A stretch of 64,000 bases of DNA from Tamarix chinensis (GCA_030549775.1 CM060175.1:97455470-97519469), one strand, 5' to 3'; shown: positions 24,585-40,130, counted from the first letter of the stretch. Notes: generated from the sequence alone by a model not told the origin. Numbers and translations: made by a program.

Positions 24585-24599
24585 AGAAGGATCTAGAAA
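24585..24599 (+). promoter_or_regulatory. Candidate heat-shock element of HSP90
   Basis: Three contiguous 5-bp units AGAAG-GATCT-AGAAA match nGAAnnTTCnnGAAn at 8 of 9 fixed positions (ATC instead of TTC in the middle). The element starts 33 bp upstream of the TATA box. A second short match, TTTCC-AGAAA, is at 24695-24704 in the probable leader. Binding is inferred only. Confidence 0.55.
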
Positions 24600-24617
24600 C
24601 CCTAGACCCAACGTCAC

Positions 24618-27803
<3,186 letters not shown>

Positions 27804-29532
27804 ACCTAGAATGCCCCCCCCCCAAAACTCCTATGACCTATTTGTCGTGGCAGATATTTATCTATTATCTTCCTTTTCTAAGTTCCTTTTTTTGGGTGGA
27901 ATGCTCAATTTGGGCTTATGATGGACGATTTTGATTTTGGATGTTTGGGTCAAAGTTTTCTGGCGCAGTTAGATTTCTAATATATATAATGTCTAGTTTC
28001 TTCCAATATCTTTCACCTGTAATTTCCCTTTTCTGTTCGCGGAACTGGCGTCCATCGTATAACATAAATTGATGTGGCGCCTTTCAGCTATGCAATTTCT
28101 GCTGGTCGGCGCACATTCCGATGTTAGAGCTGCAATCAGCTGTACTCGTTGGAAAACGTATAAGTTTTGAATATATGGTCATGCTCAGACGATAATTCAC
28201 GGATTTGTCCCTTTATTGGCGGCTTATCAATTGGTCTTTCCATAAGTGATTGCGGCACCTTTGCCAGTGTTTACGACTTCAGATCGTGATAAAAATATTC
28301 TCTTTATTATGTAATTAAATAATTTTCCTATATAAATATGAGTCAATGATGTCAATGATGTCATATCGTGTCAACGTGTATCACACATGCTTATTATTTT
28401 TATTTGAAGTGTTGTATGCGTTGGGTTTGCCATAATTTATATATATATTCTAATCTATAAAAATAAGTTTATAAATAAGATGATTTAGATTAGTAATTCT
28501 AAAAATTTACATTGAGTAACTTATAATGAATTATAAATTAAGATAGATTAATATAAGTTAGTTTTTAAGTTCTTGTATTATCATGGATTAGTAAATATTA
28601 TTTCTATTATATTAATAATTACTACCACTAGAATTCTATTTTAATCAAATTTTAGGTAATTCTTTTTCCAAACATTTCTAGACCAAACTAATTCAGTCCG
28701 GTCCTGTTTAATCTTATCTAACTCTAAAATGATTTTATTCAATTTTATTTCGCTCTTGTTTAATTATGGTTCAATCTAATCTAACTTTGATCTACTTTAA
28801 TCCGACTTCACCCGAGCTCGTCGCATTAAAATTTAACATCATTTATGCCTATTGTGATCCAACATCACAGTTCAATCCCAAAATTATCCAATCATGAGCT
28901 AATTAGGCTCAAATTTGACTCAATTTGTTAAATTAACTTAAAATGATCTAAATTCAAACTAACCAGACAAATTAACTCGATACTGCCTGATTCTACAACG
29001 GTCTAAACCCAGAATTGACTCAACCAATGAAATTATTCGAACAAAAAACCTACTTGATTAATAAAATAACTCAAAATGACATGATCCAAACTCAAATAAC
29101 TTGACCTAGCTAATAATCGTTCCATAATGAAAAATGATCCGTAAACAACCCTAGTTGAGAATGACCCGACCTACTATAAATTAAACTGAATTCAAACCGC
29201 CCAACTCGATTGTCACCTCTAGCTAGAGATGGTGATAAATTTGTTTATTTATTAACCCATGTCAACTTGTGTTCAACTCGTCTAACCTGTAATGTATTGG
29301 GTTAAAAATTATTAATCATTTACTCTAACCCCCTATGGGTTAGATCATAGATCACATGAATTATATGGGTTAAGATAATATGGGTTATATTTAATCATGA
29401 GAATCCATTTGAACACCCTTAATTTGTATCTTTAACTTTTATGCGTCTTTATTATCCAAGATTTGCCACAATGTGACAATGTGACTTCCTAGCATCACCC
29501 TAACATGAAATAAATTTGCTTGTTATGGTAAC
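27804..29532. other. HSP90 3' flank and intergenic sequence
   Basis: The 3' UTR begins here. A run of ten C (27814-27823) starts 11 nt after the stop codon. No strong polyadenylation hexamer was picked out by eye. From about 28080 the sequence is AT-rich, and about 28690-29220 is rich in short CCCGACC/CCAACTC/GGTTCAA-like words, as found near the ends of some plant DNA transposons. No gene was found. Confidence 0.6.
29222..29420. mobile_element. Possible short hAT-like non-autonomous element
   Basis: The left end TAGAGATGGTGATAAAT and the right end (reverse complement TAAGGGTGTTCAAATGG) are loosely similar to each other and to hAT-type termini. Internal words include GGGTTA repeats. It abuts a 12-bp palindrome CTCTAGCTAGAG (29217-29228), as if two element ends met. 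No 8-bp duplication was found, so this is tentative. Confidence 0.25.
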
Positions 29533-29942
29533 TTTTTTTTTTGATAATGTGGAAATATATATATAGGCAGAAACGTACATAGTTCTAGGAAATCTTAGTC
29601 ATAGTCATCTAGCAAAGGCTTACAAGTAACATAAAGATATACATCAAAAAACCTATAACCGCCTGTCATAATACTCCCAAAAGTGGCTAGCTTGTCAACG
29701 ACCCGAGTCCTTGGTGCCCTCACGTAGGATATGCTCCATCTTAGTATTAGAGAACCTTGCTAAAAAGTTCCTGCAATATAAGATGATAGCAAAACAATGA
29801 TGAGTATGATAGCAAGACTTACGAAGAGAGATAACCAACAAAGCTTCATATTTGATAACAAAAAGCTTACCTAATTCACAATGTTTTTAACAGAAGTAGC
29901 CTATCTCTAAGCCCCCAAATCTCAACATTTAAGCTATTAGCT
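29533..29942 (-). pseudogene. LINE 3' end: RNase H C-terminus and poly(A) (minus)
   Basis: The minus strand shows a degraded non-LTR RNase H end. A recognisable piece reads about FSNTKMEHILREGTKDS, which resembles the usual plant LINE FSRVKVxHVxREANxxAD block. A 10-base poly(A) tract lies at 29533-29542 on the minus strand. The gypsy element at 29943-42718 cuts the domain; its N-terminal half is at 42719 onward. Stops and frameshifts occur throughout. Confidence 0.7.
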
Positions 29943-29988
29943 TGTAATATTCCAAATTTTTAAAAATTTCATTTAACAGAAGTGTAAT

Positions 29989-30060
29989 ATTAAATTAGTT
30001 TGGTGTTACCACCATATTTAACATATTAAATTAGTTTGGTGTTACCACCATATTTAACAT
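29989..30060. repeat. Perfect 36-bp tandem duplication
   Basis: Two identical 36-bp units (29989-30024 and 30025-30060), each containing TTAGTTTGGTGTTACCACC, near the LTR edge in C7. Confidence 0.95.
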
Positions 30061-31545
30061 AAGTCTAACTTACCATATCATCTTTAAATGGATAAAGTTT
30101 GGAAATTAAATTCGAGTATAATATCAAAATACAAAAAAAAATGGGGATCCTTTGGAACAAATAATCTAAAAAGGTATCCAGTTAAAAGCTAATTATCAGA
30201 TAACACGACTCTACGCCCAATTCTAATACATAAGAGTCACTTATCCATATATAATGCATCATATGTAGCAAAATCATCCAAAGGGTACTAATTGACCTAC
30301 ACAAAAGCATCCGAGTTGTCTACTTGTGAAAATAATTAACACTCATAAAAAAGATTATTAGTACACTAAGTATTGAGAAAAATAACAATAGAACAAAAGT
30401 AAGGATGCAAAGAGGTAGAGCATACATGCAAGTTAATAATAAGCGAAGTAAGGTAAACAATGATTCATGAATCATTATTAGATATAAATAAGATCCATTA
30501 TTTTATTTACACTAAGTTCAGGGACCCTGCAACTCTTAATTCGGTAGAACAAATTGAAACACCTTTCAAGGTATAACACACCAGAGTTACTATTATCGTC
30601 CGGTGGAATGAACCCAACATATACTAGGGTAACATGCTCCTAACCACTATTCTTACATCAATGAAATGGTATAAAACACCTCTTAAAAAAACACACCTGA
30701 GTTAACATAACAGGCAAATATATTATCGTCTAATGGAACAGATACAACTCCTCGGTCTTGACTCATGTCATCTTTTACTTTAAGTAATTAATATCTTATC
30801 CATTATTTACTTATATTAGAATCATACTCTCATTCGTGTTGAGTTTAGGTCACTACTATTCCTAATATGGTAGAATGAACTGATACACATCTTATAGTAT
30901 AACACTTCTAAGCCACTGTTATCATTTGTTGAAATAGACCCAATATATATCTTATCTCGACTTAAGTGATATTTTACTTTTAATGTTTAGTATTTTATTC
31001 AGATTTGATGATATCAATATTATAATGCATGACTCTTGTAGATATGCACAACACATAGTCAAAAACACGTAAAGTGCAGCTACATAGTTATTAGGGCATT
31101 CCTTAAGGAAAACATTATTAATTCCCTTAATAAATTCAAATTTCACAAATTAAGCATAGCTTCACATTTTATTGTACTTATTCCACTCATCATTATCCCA
31201 AATATTCCAAGTATCATTATTAGCATATTTAAAGTCTATTTCCTTTTTAAAATCACTAAAATATTTTTTTTAACCCTTATTGTCTAAAATGTCACACTCT
31301 CACCAAAATCTTCAAATATTATATTAGGTAACTTGTGTCTTACTCAACCATAATTTGATCACATTACTTATGAAATAATTTACAAAACCTTAGAAGATTA
31401 TCATGCCATGATTAATTTTCATATTACCACCAAATGACCGAGATGCCCTTACAATAGCCAAACACTCATGTTTTCCACTGATCTTAAGATTCCTAATATT
31501 CATGAATTTTAAGCTTCCATATTTATATAGAATACATAAACCCAA

Positions 31546-31547
<2 letters not shown>

Positions 31548-31580
<33 letters not shown>
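31548..31580. repeat. (CA)n microsatellite
   Basis: About sixteen CA units in C7. Confidence 0.97.
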
Positions 31581-31583
<3 letters not shown>

Positions 31584-32475
31584 GTATATATCTTGATTCA
31601 TGCCAACCAACTAAATACGCAAATGATACTTTCACATCTCTCTCACTTTCAAAATATCATGTAATAACATCATCATAATCAACATTATCCAAATTACATT
31701 ACCAAATAGGATATTACACACAAAAATACACATGGAACATAAAATATCTAACTACAATATGCATCCTTACCAATAAGGATACGGGTCTCTAAGCACATAA
31801 GCCTAACCTGTATCATCTGATATCACTAGAAAATTACCTACGAAAGAGAGAATAAGACATAATTAGAACTTAAGAATACAACCAAGAAAAATTTAAGGTA
31901 AAATATGGTGGAAATGAGGATGACCAAAACAAGTGGAGAAGCTCAGGTTGCATCAAAGTATAGTGGGATGTGTGGTGGTGCTAGAGTTGAGCATTAGGAG
32001 TGCTAGGAGGGAAGAAAAACTGTGTCAAAGGAACATCGAAGGTGCACAAGCAAAGCATTTAGCGCATGTACAGGTTGAGAATTTGGAATGCACATGGACG
32101 AGGTGTGTGAGGTGCTTTAACTATGTAAAAATCGTGCATGGATCATGCAAGAGGGGCACGATTAGGGTGTGTGATGGTGTGCAACTGTGAGCCACAATGA
32201 AAATGAAGCAAATCGTGACAGAGAAAAGGAATAAGAAAATGATTGAGGTGGTGATGGTTGGGTGATTATGAGGGGGAATAATGGGGTGGTATTGGTGGTT
32301 GGTTTTCTAGGGGAACAATGGTGGTTTAGAGTTGCAAGAATAATGAGAATTCGTTTGTTGTGCAACACAAAATGGGTGGTGTTTGTCGTGGGTTTGGGTA
32401 CTTGAAGATAATGGAGGAAGGGAGGGATCTAGGTGAGAAAATTAAATGAGGTGAGGAGAGAGAGTGTGTGTGTGG

Positions 32476-32479
<4 letters not shown>

Positions 32480-32544
<65 letters not shown>
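32480..32544. repeat. (TA)n microsatellite
   Basis: About 32 uninterrupted AT units in C7. C8 lacks the run; its internal deletion joins near this point. Confidence 0.97.
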
Positions 32545-32547
<3 letters not shown>

Positions 32548-33106
32548 GTTGTACGAATGGTGAGGGATGGAAAAGGAGGTAACAAGGGGAAGTGGGCACA
32601 AACATGATTGGGAAAGGTATTTTTGGGAAAAATTTTAAACAAACATATCCCTTGAGATGTGGGAGGTTATAGTGGTGATGATGAGGGTAGGATATATAGA
32701 TATAGGGTGTACTCATGGCTGAAAGGAAAATGGTCTAAGGAGAAATGAAACATGGAAGAAGAAGAGGAATAAGAAGAAGGAGGAAACTAGGAAGGAGAAA
32801 AAATAAAAGGGAAAAGGAAAGGATAAGGAGAAAAAGGAAAAGGAGAAAGAGAAAATAAGTTTGGAGTTATGATTAGAATTAGGTTAAATATTTTAGACTA
32901 GAGAATTAGGATAAAATCAATTATCAATTATTCGAGTTAGGTTTAGGTTAAATTTTTTTTAATGACCTGGAATAAAGATTATAATCGGGTTAAGATTTAG
33001 GATTAAGGAAATAGGATAAGGTAGAAATATTAATTTCTCAAGATTAGAATTGGGTTAAGATATTAATTATATAGGATTAATATTAGATAAAATCTGGAGT
33101 ATTAAA

Positions 33107-33127
33107 TCACTACCCCCTTAAAAAAGA
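33107..33127 (-). other. Polypurine tract and pol tail of the gypsy element
   Basis: The minus strand reads AAGGGGGTAGTGA directly before the LTR start. It is preceded by codons giving VDFKDKVFFKGG, the kind of tail many plant chromoviruses show just before the 3' LTR. Confidence 0.75.
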
Positions 33128-35819
33128 CTTTGTCCTTGAAGTCAACAATTCAAGGTTGGTGAAGAAGAGAAAGAGGATGTATAGAAATACGATCTCGGTG
33201 GTGAATTATTTAGAAGTTGATACTATGCTACTGGATGCTTGCCCCTTAAAAGAGAGAGAAACCCAAACCTAACACATCTCTATTGAAAATGTAACACCCC
33301 CAAAAAATTATAGTTAAAAAATTTTCATTTAATTAAAATAAATACAAGCAGGGGAGGTGCTATTGCCGTGATCAGTACAAGCCCGGCCCTGGCTAGTCTC
33401 ATACCAACCACAAGGTTAAGGATAATCTTTACAAGGACATTAGACACTTAAAATAGCGATTCATAGAAAACCTACATGTTCATAACAAGAGAATCAGAAT
33501 GTATGATAAAAAGTTATTACAACCCAAATGGAGTACATAGTCAAAGTTCCTAAGGGGATAAAGGATACAATACAATAAAACAAAACATAAATAAAAAAAA
33601 CATAAGTAAATAGAGATAAAAAGAGAGTCCAATCTACATCACTCTCCGACCCCCATGCCAAGTCCAATGGTCGACTCTCAGCCCTGCCCGACACCTCATA
33701 AGTATCATAGGCATCGAAATTGGTGTCTCTTACATACACAAACTCAGTAGTGCCCTCTGCTCATGGGAATGAGCAGCACCCATAAAACGGGTGGTCAGTA
33801 TACTATATATTGAGTAAGGTAACCATGCAGCTAAGGCCATACACAAAAAGATATATAATACAAGCAGGATCATATAGATAAACCATACAAGCAATGCAGA
33901 TAGTAGAGGCCGTAATACAATCCGGTAAAATTTAGTCATTAGATTTCTTGTCAATATTCCTATTTCACACCATTCTTATCATCAATCCATACGAGTACGG
34001 GAACCCCACTATTATAGCCAGTGGACTAGAAAAACACCAAGGGCAGAATGCACCTAGCCACTATTATTCACCGGTGGAACGTTCTCCGGGGCACAAGGCA
34101 CCTGGCTACTATTTTTTGCCAATGGAACAACCTGGCCTCGACTCTCATGGTATTTCACTTTCCATGGTTTAATATTATTAGGTTTATTTTTATTGAGCTC
34201 AGGATCCCCTACTATTATAGCCAATTGATTGGAAACATACAGGATAGAATGCTCCTGACCATCATTGTTTGCCGGTGGAATAGTCTCTAGGGCACCCCGA
34301 CACCTCGCCAATATTATTCGCCTATGGACCTGTCTAAGCCCTGCTCAACAATCTTTCTCTTTAAGTGGTTAGTACTTATTCTTGTCTTTTTCAATAAATA
34401 TTACCACCCTAGACATGCATGTCCTTTGGACTACCCGCTCACACAATCCGTCTACTTCTATTCTCTTGAAAGGGCCTGTCCCATATCTTAGGACTTTTAA
34501 TCCTCCTAATATGTCCCAACATCCTTTCCCTCTTTTCCTCACTTATCACGAACACTCAACTTCTAAGTGTATGGGTCAAGGCCCACTCTCCCATACCTCT
34601 GAGTCAACTCACTATCACCCTCTAGGGTTTTCCTCCCGAAAACCCTAATTTGGCCTATATGGCCCAACCTTCCTCTATCCCACATAACTCATGCTCCTTT
34701 ACCCCCAAATTATCACCTCACTTAGATTCAACCCTAAGCACCCCACTTTACTTCCCATTTTGCACATGTGACCACGAAACCCTAGTTGGCTACCCTAAAC
34801 TCTAGCACCTCTCTTTTCTCATATGTCATCTCTCCATTACTCCCACCTACCATCCCATCTTCCACATGACACACACACTCACCCTCCATGTGACATCCTT
34901 CCACTCTTACCCCATATTCCAATCCTCTCCATTATTTTTCCTTTCCATAATCTCCTCACTTAGGGTTTTCCTCCCAAACCCTAGCCAAGTTTCCTATGCA
35001 CCCTTATACTAACCTACGTACTATTTTTCACCTATGGACTCTAATCATCCCAACAACTCTTCCATCACCTTACTTAAACCCTAAGTCAACTTTTTCCATG
35101 TAAGGATCATCCCCATATAGAAACCATCCATCCCATGCAAGCCCTAGACTTCTCCATGCAAGATTCACTTCACTCTCTTATTGTGTCCATATTATCCTTT
35201 TATTTGTCCCCTCATAGGTCATAAGATAATTAGGTCATTCTCACTTCCCTCTAATTAACTCATTTCCTTTTTTCCTTTTTCATCCTTTCACCCTATACTA
35301 TATCTTTAAGACATCCTAGCATGCATGTCCTAAAGGGACACATCACATAACACCATAAGCACAACATACATATCATTTTACACATGCTATAAGGCGAACA
35401 CATAAACGTACCTTAACTCCACACTGCGCTACAAGTAAGTGGTCATAATTACATAAGGTACACAAACATATCATAACACATGACATACAAAGTACATAAC
35501 ACACATAATAGGCCTTAACTACATCCTTACCTAAAACGACACCGGGCTTAGAGCACGCTCCTATGCCTCCTTAGGGTTTGGACTTGGTTCACCTATAAGA
35601 TAAAAATACTAGGGCTAACTTCCCTCTTACCAACATTACCATTATTTCCTACTTTACCTTTATCATAACCTAGTAGTGGGGTTATTAACAATAATAGTAG
35701 CTTTATTAGTAAAAATAAGGACATTATTCTTAAAGTAGCTAATCATGCTATTACTAGTCAAAAGAGGTCTAAGTAGTCATATTGGTCCATATTAAGGTAT
35801 TATTAGCAATATTGTCAAT

Positions 35820-35937
35820 ACTAAAGATAATAACTTTAATAATAATAATAATAGAGATAATAATAATAAATTAGATAATAATAATAATAATAGTAATAAT
35901 AGTAATAATAAAAATAGTAATGATAATGATGATAATA

Positions 35938-35968
<31 letters not shown>

Positions 35969-35990
35969 TAATAACAATAACAACAAAAAC

Positions 35991-36036
<46 letters not shown>

Positions 36037-36050
36037 GTAGTAGTAGTAGT

Positions 36051-36098
<48 letters not shown>

Positions 36099-36330
36099 CA
36101 AAAACAACAACAACAACAACAACAATAACCATAATAGTTTGAATAACCCTAATAATAATAATAATACTAGTAATAATAGTGCTAGTAATGTTAATGTTAA
36201 TAATAATAATAACAATAATACTAATAATAATAGTAATAGTAATAATGATAATATTAATAATAAGAATGATAATGATAATAATAATAATGATGATGATAAT
36301 AATGATAATAACACTAATAAAATAAAACAA
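35820..36330. repeat. 500-bp compound AAT/GTA/CAA repeat
   Basis: Interrupted AAT, then about 17 AAT, a run of (AGT)n, (CAA)n and again AAT with variants. Open frames here give runs of Ile, Leu, Tyr, Thr, Asn or Ser on both strands and are artefacts. It occupies the same LTR position as the shorter microsatellites in C2 and C4. Confidence 0.95.
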
Positions 36331-36771
36331 CAATTACATTAATTATATTTAAGAGTTAGAAAGGTTAGGGCACAACCTAGTGGTGGTGGAAACTAGCCGG
36401 TGGCGGTGCACGACGACGAAAACAGTAGTGGAGGAATTTGGGGTTGGAGAGGTGGATTTTTAGGATAAAAGAGGGATAGTGAGATGGTGGTTGTGGTGGT
36501 GGTGGATTCTCTTGGTTGAGAGGGTTAGAGTGGTGGCAGTGTCATAACAAAGGTGGCAGTGCAGTGGTGGTTGTTGTAGTGGCCGAGGGTGGTAGAGAAG
36601 GAGGAAGCGTGAAGGAGAGAGAGGTAGGGGAGGCTCTGCTGAGTGGTTTGGGTGGCAAGAGAGGCTTTGGTTGCAACGGAGAAGGTGGCACATGACAACG
36701 AGAGGGGAAGCGACGGGTGCAAAGTGGCAGGTCGAGAAACCAACTTTGCATGGTTAGGGTGGCTTGTGCAG

Positions 36772-37357
36772 CAGTGTATGATCATTTTAGAACTAAATTG
36801 GAGATATGGAGGCAACACCTAGTATTCTAGAGGGTTACCTATATCAAAAGGTATGTCTATGTGTTTTGGTTAGCTCTGATCTGCTGGTTATACACCCGTG
36901 ATCGACTCACTTCTGTAGAAGGCCCAAAGGAGTGTCTCTTCTGCCACATAGAAGAAGAGTTACATGACCATATGTTCTTCTGGTGCCCTGTGATTAGCAA
37001 TAATTGGAACAAACTCAGGACTTGGCTTGGCATTATTTGTGGCTCTAGTTCCCTCCCTAGTTTGATTCATGCGGTCTGAAGATCCATGAGGAACAAAACA
37101 CAACAAGCCAGGGTATTGGCAATATCTTCACTGACCTACTTGATTTAGAAAGCACGAAATGTATTAGCATTTGAGAATAGTGAGTTTGGCACCGAGAGTA
37201 TAATAGTGCAAGTATAAAAATATGTGCATTCTGCACTCCTCTTATGTAAACACTAACTTACACTTTTAGTGTAATGGTATTTTGTATGATGGATTGAGCT
37301 ATTGATCTGTGGTAGGCCTGCGCCATTTTTTTGAATCTACGGGGCATTCCGTACTGG
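36772..37357 (+). pseudogene. 5'-truncated LINE with zf-RVT domain
   Basis: The plus strand encodes an end-of-ORF2 zinc-binding domain: WLALICWLYTRDRL, then CLFCHIEEELHDHMFFWC, the zf-RVT pattern CxxC...H...C. The reading then breaks up. It is flanked by 15-bp repeats GGGTGGCTTGTGCAG (36757-36771) and GGGTGGCTCATGCAG (37358-37372), which differ by two transitions, so insertion by target-primed reverse transcription into C10 is likely. No long poly(A) is visible. Confidence 0.75.
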
Positions 37358-38387
37358 GGGTGGCTCATGCAGGGGGAAATAGGGGTGGTGAGTGGCATGG
37401 TTCAGTGGAGGGTAATGCAAGGAAGGTTTTGGGTGGCGCCATTAGGCAAGAACGGCGGGGACAATGTCTGAAGCGATAGTGGTGCAAGGAGGGTTGAAAT
37501 TTATGGATAGGGGAAAGAGGGATGAATGGGGATCTGTTGGGGTTTTTATAGGCCATTGGAGGGAAGATAAGACAAAGGGGGAATAGGAAAAGGGGTAGGT
37601 GTGGTAGAGCTCGTCGACCGACGGTGGAAGGCCAGTACAAGCCTGCGAGTCTGCAGGGTTGGTTGGGTTGGGGAGGAAAAAAAGGAAAGGGAAGGAGGCA
37701 CGCGTGAGGGTAGGTACAGGTAGGTTGGGGGTAGAATTGGTAAGGAAAGGGAGGTGGCAGTCCAGCGATACGGTGACTGGACAGGTCAGGGTGTAGAGTT
37801 GCAAGTCACCTGCAACGCATGGGCGAGGAGGAAGAAGAAGGATGGGGTCGGCCAACCGATCTGGGGAAAATAGAAGAAAGAAAAAGGGAAGGGTGAACTG
37901 GCGGGTGAGGGGAAGAAAAAAAAAGAAAGGTGGGTTGGGCCACGCAGGGGAGAGAAGAGACGGAGGAGTGTTGGGCCACAAAGGGCGCAGGCCCGAACCG
38001 AGGAAGAAGGAAAAAAAGAAAGAAAAGGAGGAAGGAGGAAAAGAGGAAGGAAAAAGGAAAAAAGAAAAAAGGAAAAAAAAGTTGGTTGGGAATTATAATG
38101 TTTTGGTATTTTTAAATATTTAAAAATAATAAAAATTAGTAAAATAAGAATTAAATTCCTTTTATATATTAATTTAGGATATCTTGGGTAATTTTTTTTC
38201 CTAAATTCTATTTTAATAAGCAAAATACCCTAATCTCCCCTAATTAAATTCTTTATTATTTTTCTCTTAATTTTTCCTTAAACACTCCCCTTATTTTAAT
38301 AAAATAATTTATTTAATTAATTTCTCTAATAAATCCCTATTTTAACATAATTTCCTAAATTAGAAAATTTTGGGGTATTTTAGAAAG

Positions 38388-39290
38388 CTCAGGATGCAAC
38401 TCGCACATATCCTTCTCTATCTCCAAGTTCACCTCCTCTACTCTATAGCAGCTCTACAGAATCTTCATAAATGGAATTGAGCTCATCTGAGTCCAGTATA
38501 CCATGGTGTCAAAAGTCTGCAAGGGTACCTCCTCATAGGTCAATGAATCATCAAGCTCGATCATGTCGACTCTGATCACGTGGGAGTGATATTTGATGCA
38601 CTTCCTTAACTATAAGATGTGGAAGATGTTATGAACTCAAGCTAACTTTGGTGGAAGTTACAAGTGATAAGCAACCTCGTCAACCCTATGAAGGATCTCA
38701 TAATGACCAATATATCTCAGGCTAAGCGTACCTTTCCCACCAAACCTTTGCACCCCCTTAGTGGGTGAGACCCTTAGCATAACTCTATCCCCTTCTCAAA
38801 TTCATCACTATAATGCCTATGATCTACATAGCTCTTCTATCAACTTTGAGCCACCCTCATTTTATCCTGGATCAACTTAACCTGCTAAGTTGTCTCCTCA
38901 ATCATATCAAATTTAAGCACAACAATCTCGATAATGTCACTCTAACACAAGGTTGTCTGATATTACATCCATATAACGCCTTAAAGGGTATCATCCCTAT
39001 ACTAGTGTGATAATTGTTGTTTTATGATAAATCCAAAAAATGTAGACAATCCCCTAAATTGCCTTAGAAGCCCAAAGCATATGCCCACATCATATCCTCG
39101 AGTGTCTAAATTTTCCTCTCATTATGGTAGTCTGTAAGGTGATACTCACCCTCAACTTCGTACTCACAGCCTCCTACAAATTTCCCCAAAAGTGCATAAG
39201 GAAACTTGAATTCCTTTCAGAGACTATATGGGTAGGTGTACTATGCCTACTCACCACAAACCTCATATCAGTATGTGGCTTGTAGTACCC
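38388..39290 (-). pseudogene. Gypsy integrase C-terminal half and chromodomain-like segment
   Basis: Reading the minus strand with frameshifts: a degraded FW...L...LGTKL-like block, then a segment like the usual EALYGR...SP, then MLRVSPTKGVQRFGGKGTLS and RYIGHYEILHRVDEVAYHLS (the GPF/Y-like integrase end), and a chromodomain-like tail ending near DMCELHPE. The zinc-binding HHCC and most of the catalytic core are absent, apparently by a deletion that fuses RT sequence to late integrase near 39240-39300. Confidence 0.8.
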
Positions 39291-40130
39291 AGCCAACCCT
39301 AAGAAACTACAAACCTTGGGGACGCTAGTAGGTGCCTTCTACTTGGTGACTACAAAACTTTTTGCCAAATCTACCACAAATCCTCCTACTAAAATCACAT
39401 GACCCAAAAATGAAACATCTAGAAGCCAAAACTCCCACTTAGAGAGGTTATCATACAACTTATGCTCTCTAACAAGTGACAAAATTGTGCGAAGATGCTA
39501 CTTATGTTCCTCTCCATTTTGAGAATATACCAAAATGTTGCCAATGAAGACCACCATGACTGATCTAGGAATGACCAAAAGATCCTTTTCATCATATCCA
39601 TAAATACAGTAGGCGCATTGGTGAGACCAAAAGGTATCACCATAAACACAAAGTGCCCATATTTTGTCCTAAAGATCATCTTCATGTTGTTTTCCTATGC
39701 AATGCATAGCTAATGATATCCTAACCTCAAGTCAATCTTCAATAATATTGAAGCACCCCAAAGCAAATTAAATAAGATGCTAATCCTCAAAAGTGGATAA
39801 TAGTTCTTCACTGTCATCTAGTTCATACATCGATAATCTATGCACAAACAAATACTCTCATTCTTCTTCTTCATGAATAGAATTGATGCTCCTCATGAAG
39901 ACACACGCTAGCTGATGTACCTATAAGTCACTAACTCCTCTAGTTGTGAATTCAACTCGCAGAACTCCAGCGGCTCTATCTAGTAGGGTGCCTTTGTAAT
40001 TAGCTTGGCCCCTGTTATCGGCTCAATGGTGAAGTCTGTCTCATGTACTGGTGGCATACTTGATATCCCCTTCGAATGCACATTAGGAAAATCCCGAGCA
40101 ATTGAAATATCCTCTAATGCCAACATATCC
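39291..40130 (-). pseudogene. Gypsy reverse transcriptase remnant
   Basis: The minus strand shows the RT blocks in order: a start near DFPNVHSKGISSMPPVHE, a GASILFMKKKNESICLCIDY block, KIDLRLGYH, then [20 protein letters not shown] with [12 protein letters not shown]. The catalytic YxDD-type block is disrupted (the usual VFIDDILVYS is out of frame), followed by FLGHVI and SFLGLAGYY. Multiple stops and frameshifts exclude activity. Motif order and FGLTNAP place it in Ty3/gypsy. Confidence 0.85.

Larger units (their letters stand above)
29943..33106 (-). mobile_element. C7: 3' LTR of the gypsy element (3.16 kb)
   Basis: Edges are TGTAATATTCCAAATTTTT on the left and TCTGGAGTATTAAA on the right. 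It carries the tandem array (30530-30950), a diverged box (31760-31830), a purine-rich tract (about 31900-32830), a CA microsatellite and an AT microsatellite. It aligns with C8 at both ends and with C6 over its length. Confidence 0.85.
33290..38382 (-). mobile_element. C10: solo LTR (minus) inserted in gypsy pol
   Basis: Edges are TGTAACACCCCCAAAAAATT and AAATTTTGGGGTATTTTA. The flanking bases GAAAA (33285-33289) and GAAAG (38383-38387) match at 4 of 5. Modules: double hairpin (33758-33795), tandem array (34000-34330), box (35510-35600), a compound trinucleotide repeat (35820-36330), a purine-rich tract (36370-38090 on plus) interrupted by a LINE fragment (36772-37357), and an AT-rich end. 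The net length is about 4.5 kb. Without C10 the pol reading resumes across the junction from the chromodomain-like segment to the tail at 33107-33289. Confidence 0.85.

Noticed and set aside
31933..32190. 85-codon open frame in C7
   Set aside because: It lies in the purine-rich LTR tract and has no counterpart in C6 at the same position.
35792..36342. Frames coding poly-Ile, poly-Leu, poly-Ser or poly-Asn
   Set aside because: Direct translation of AAT/GTA microsatellites.
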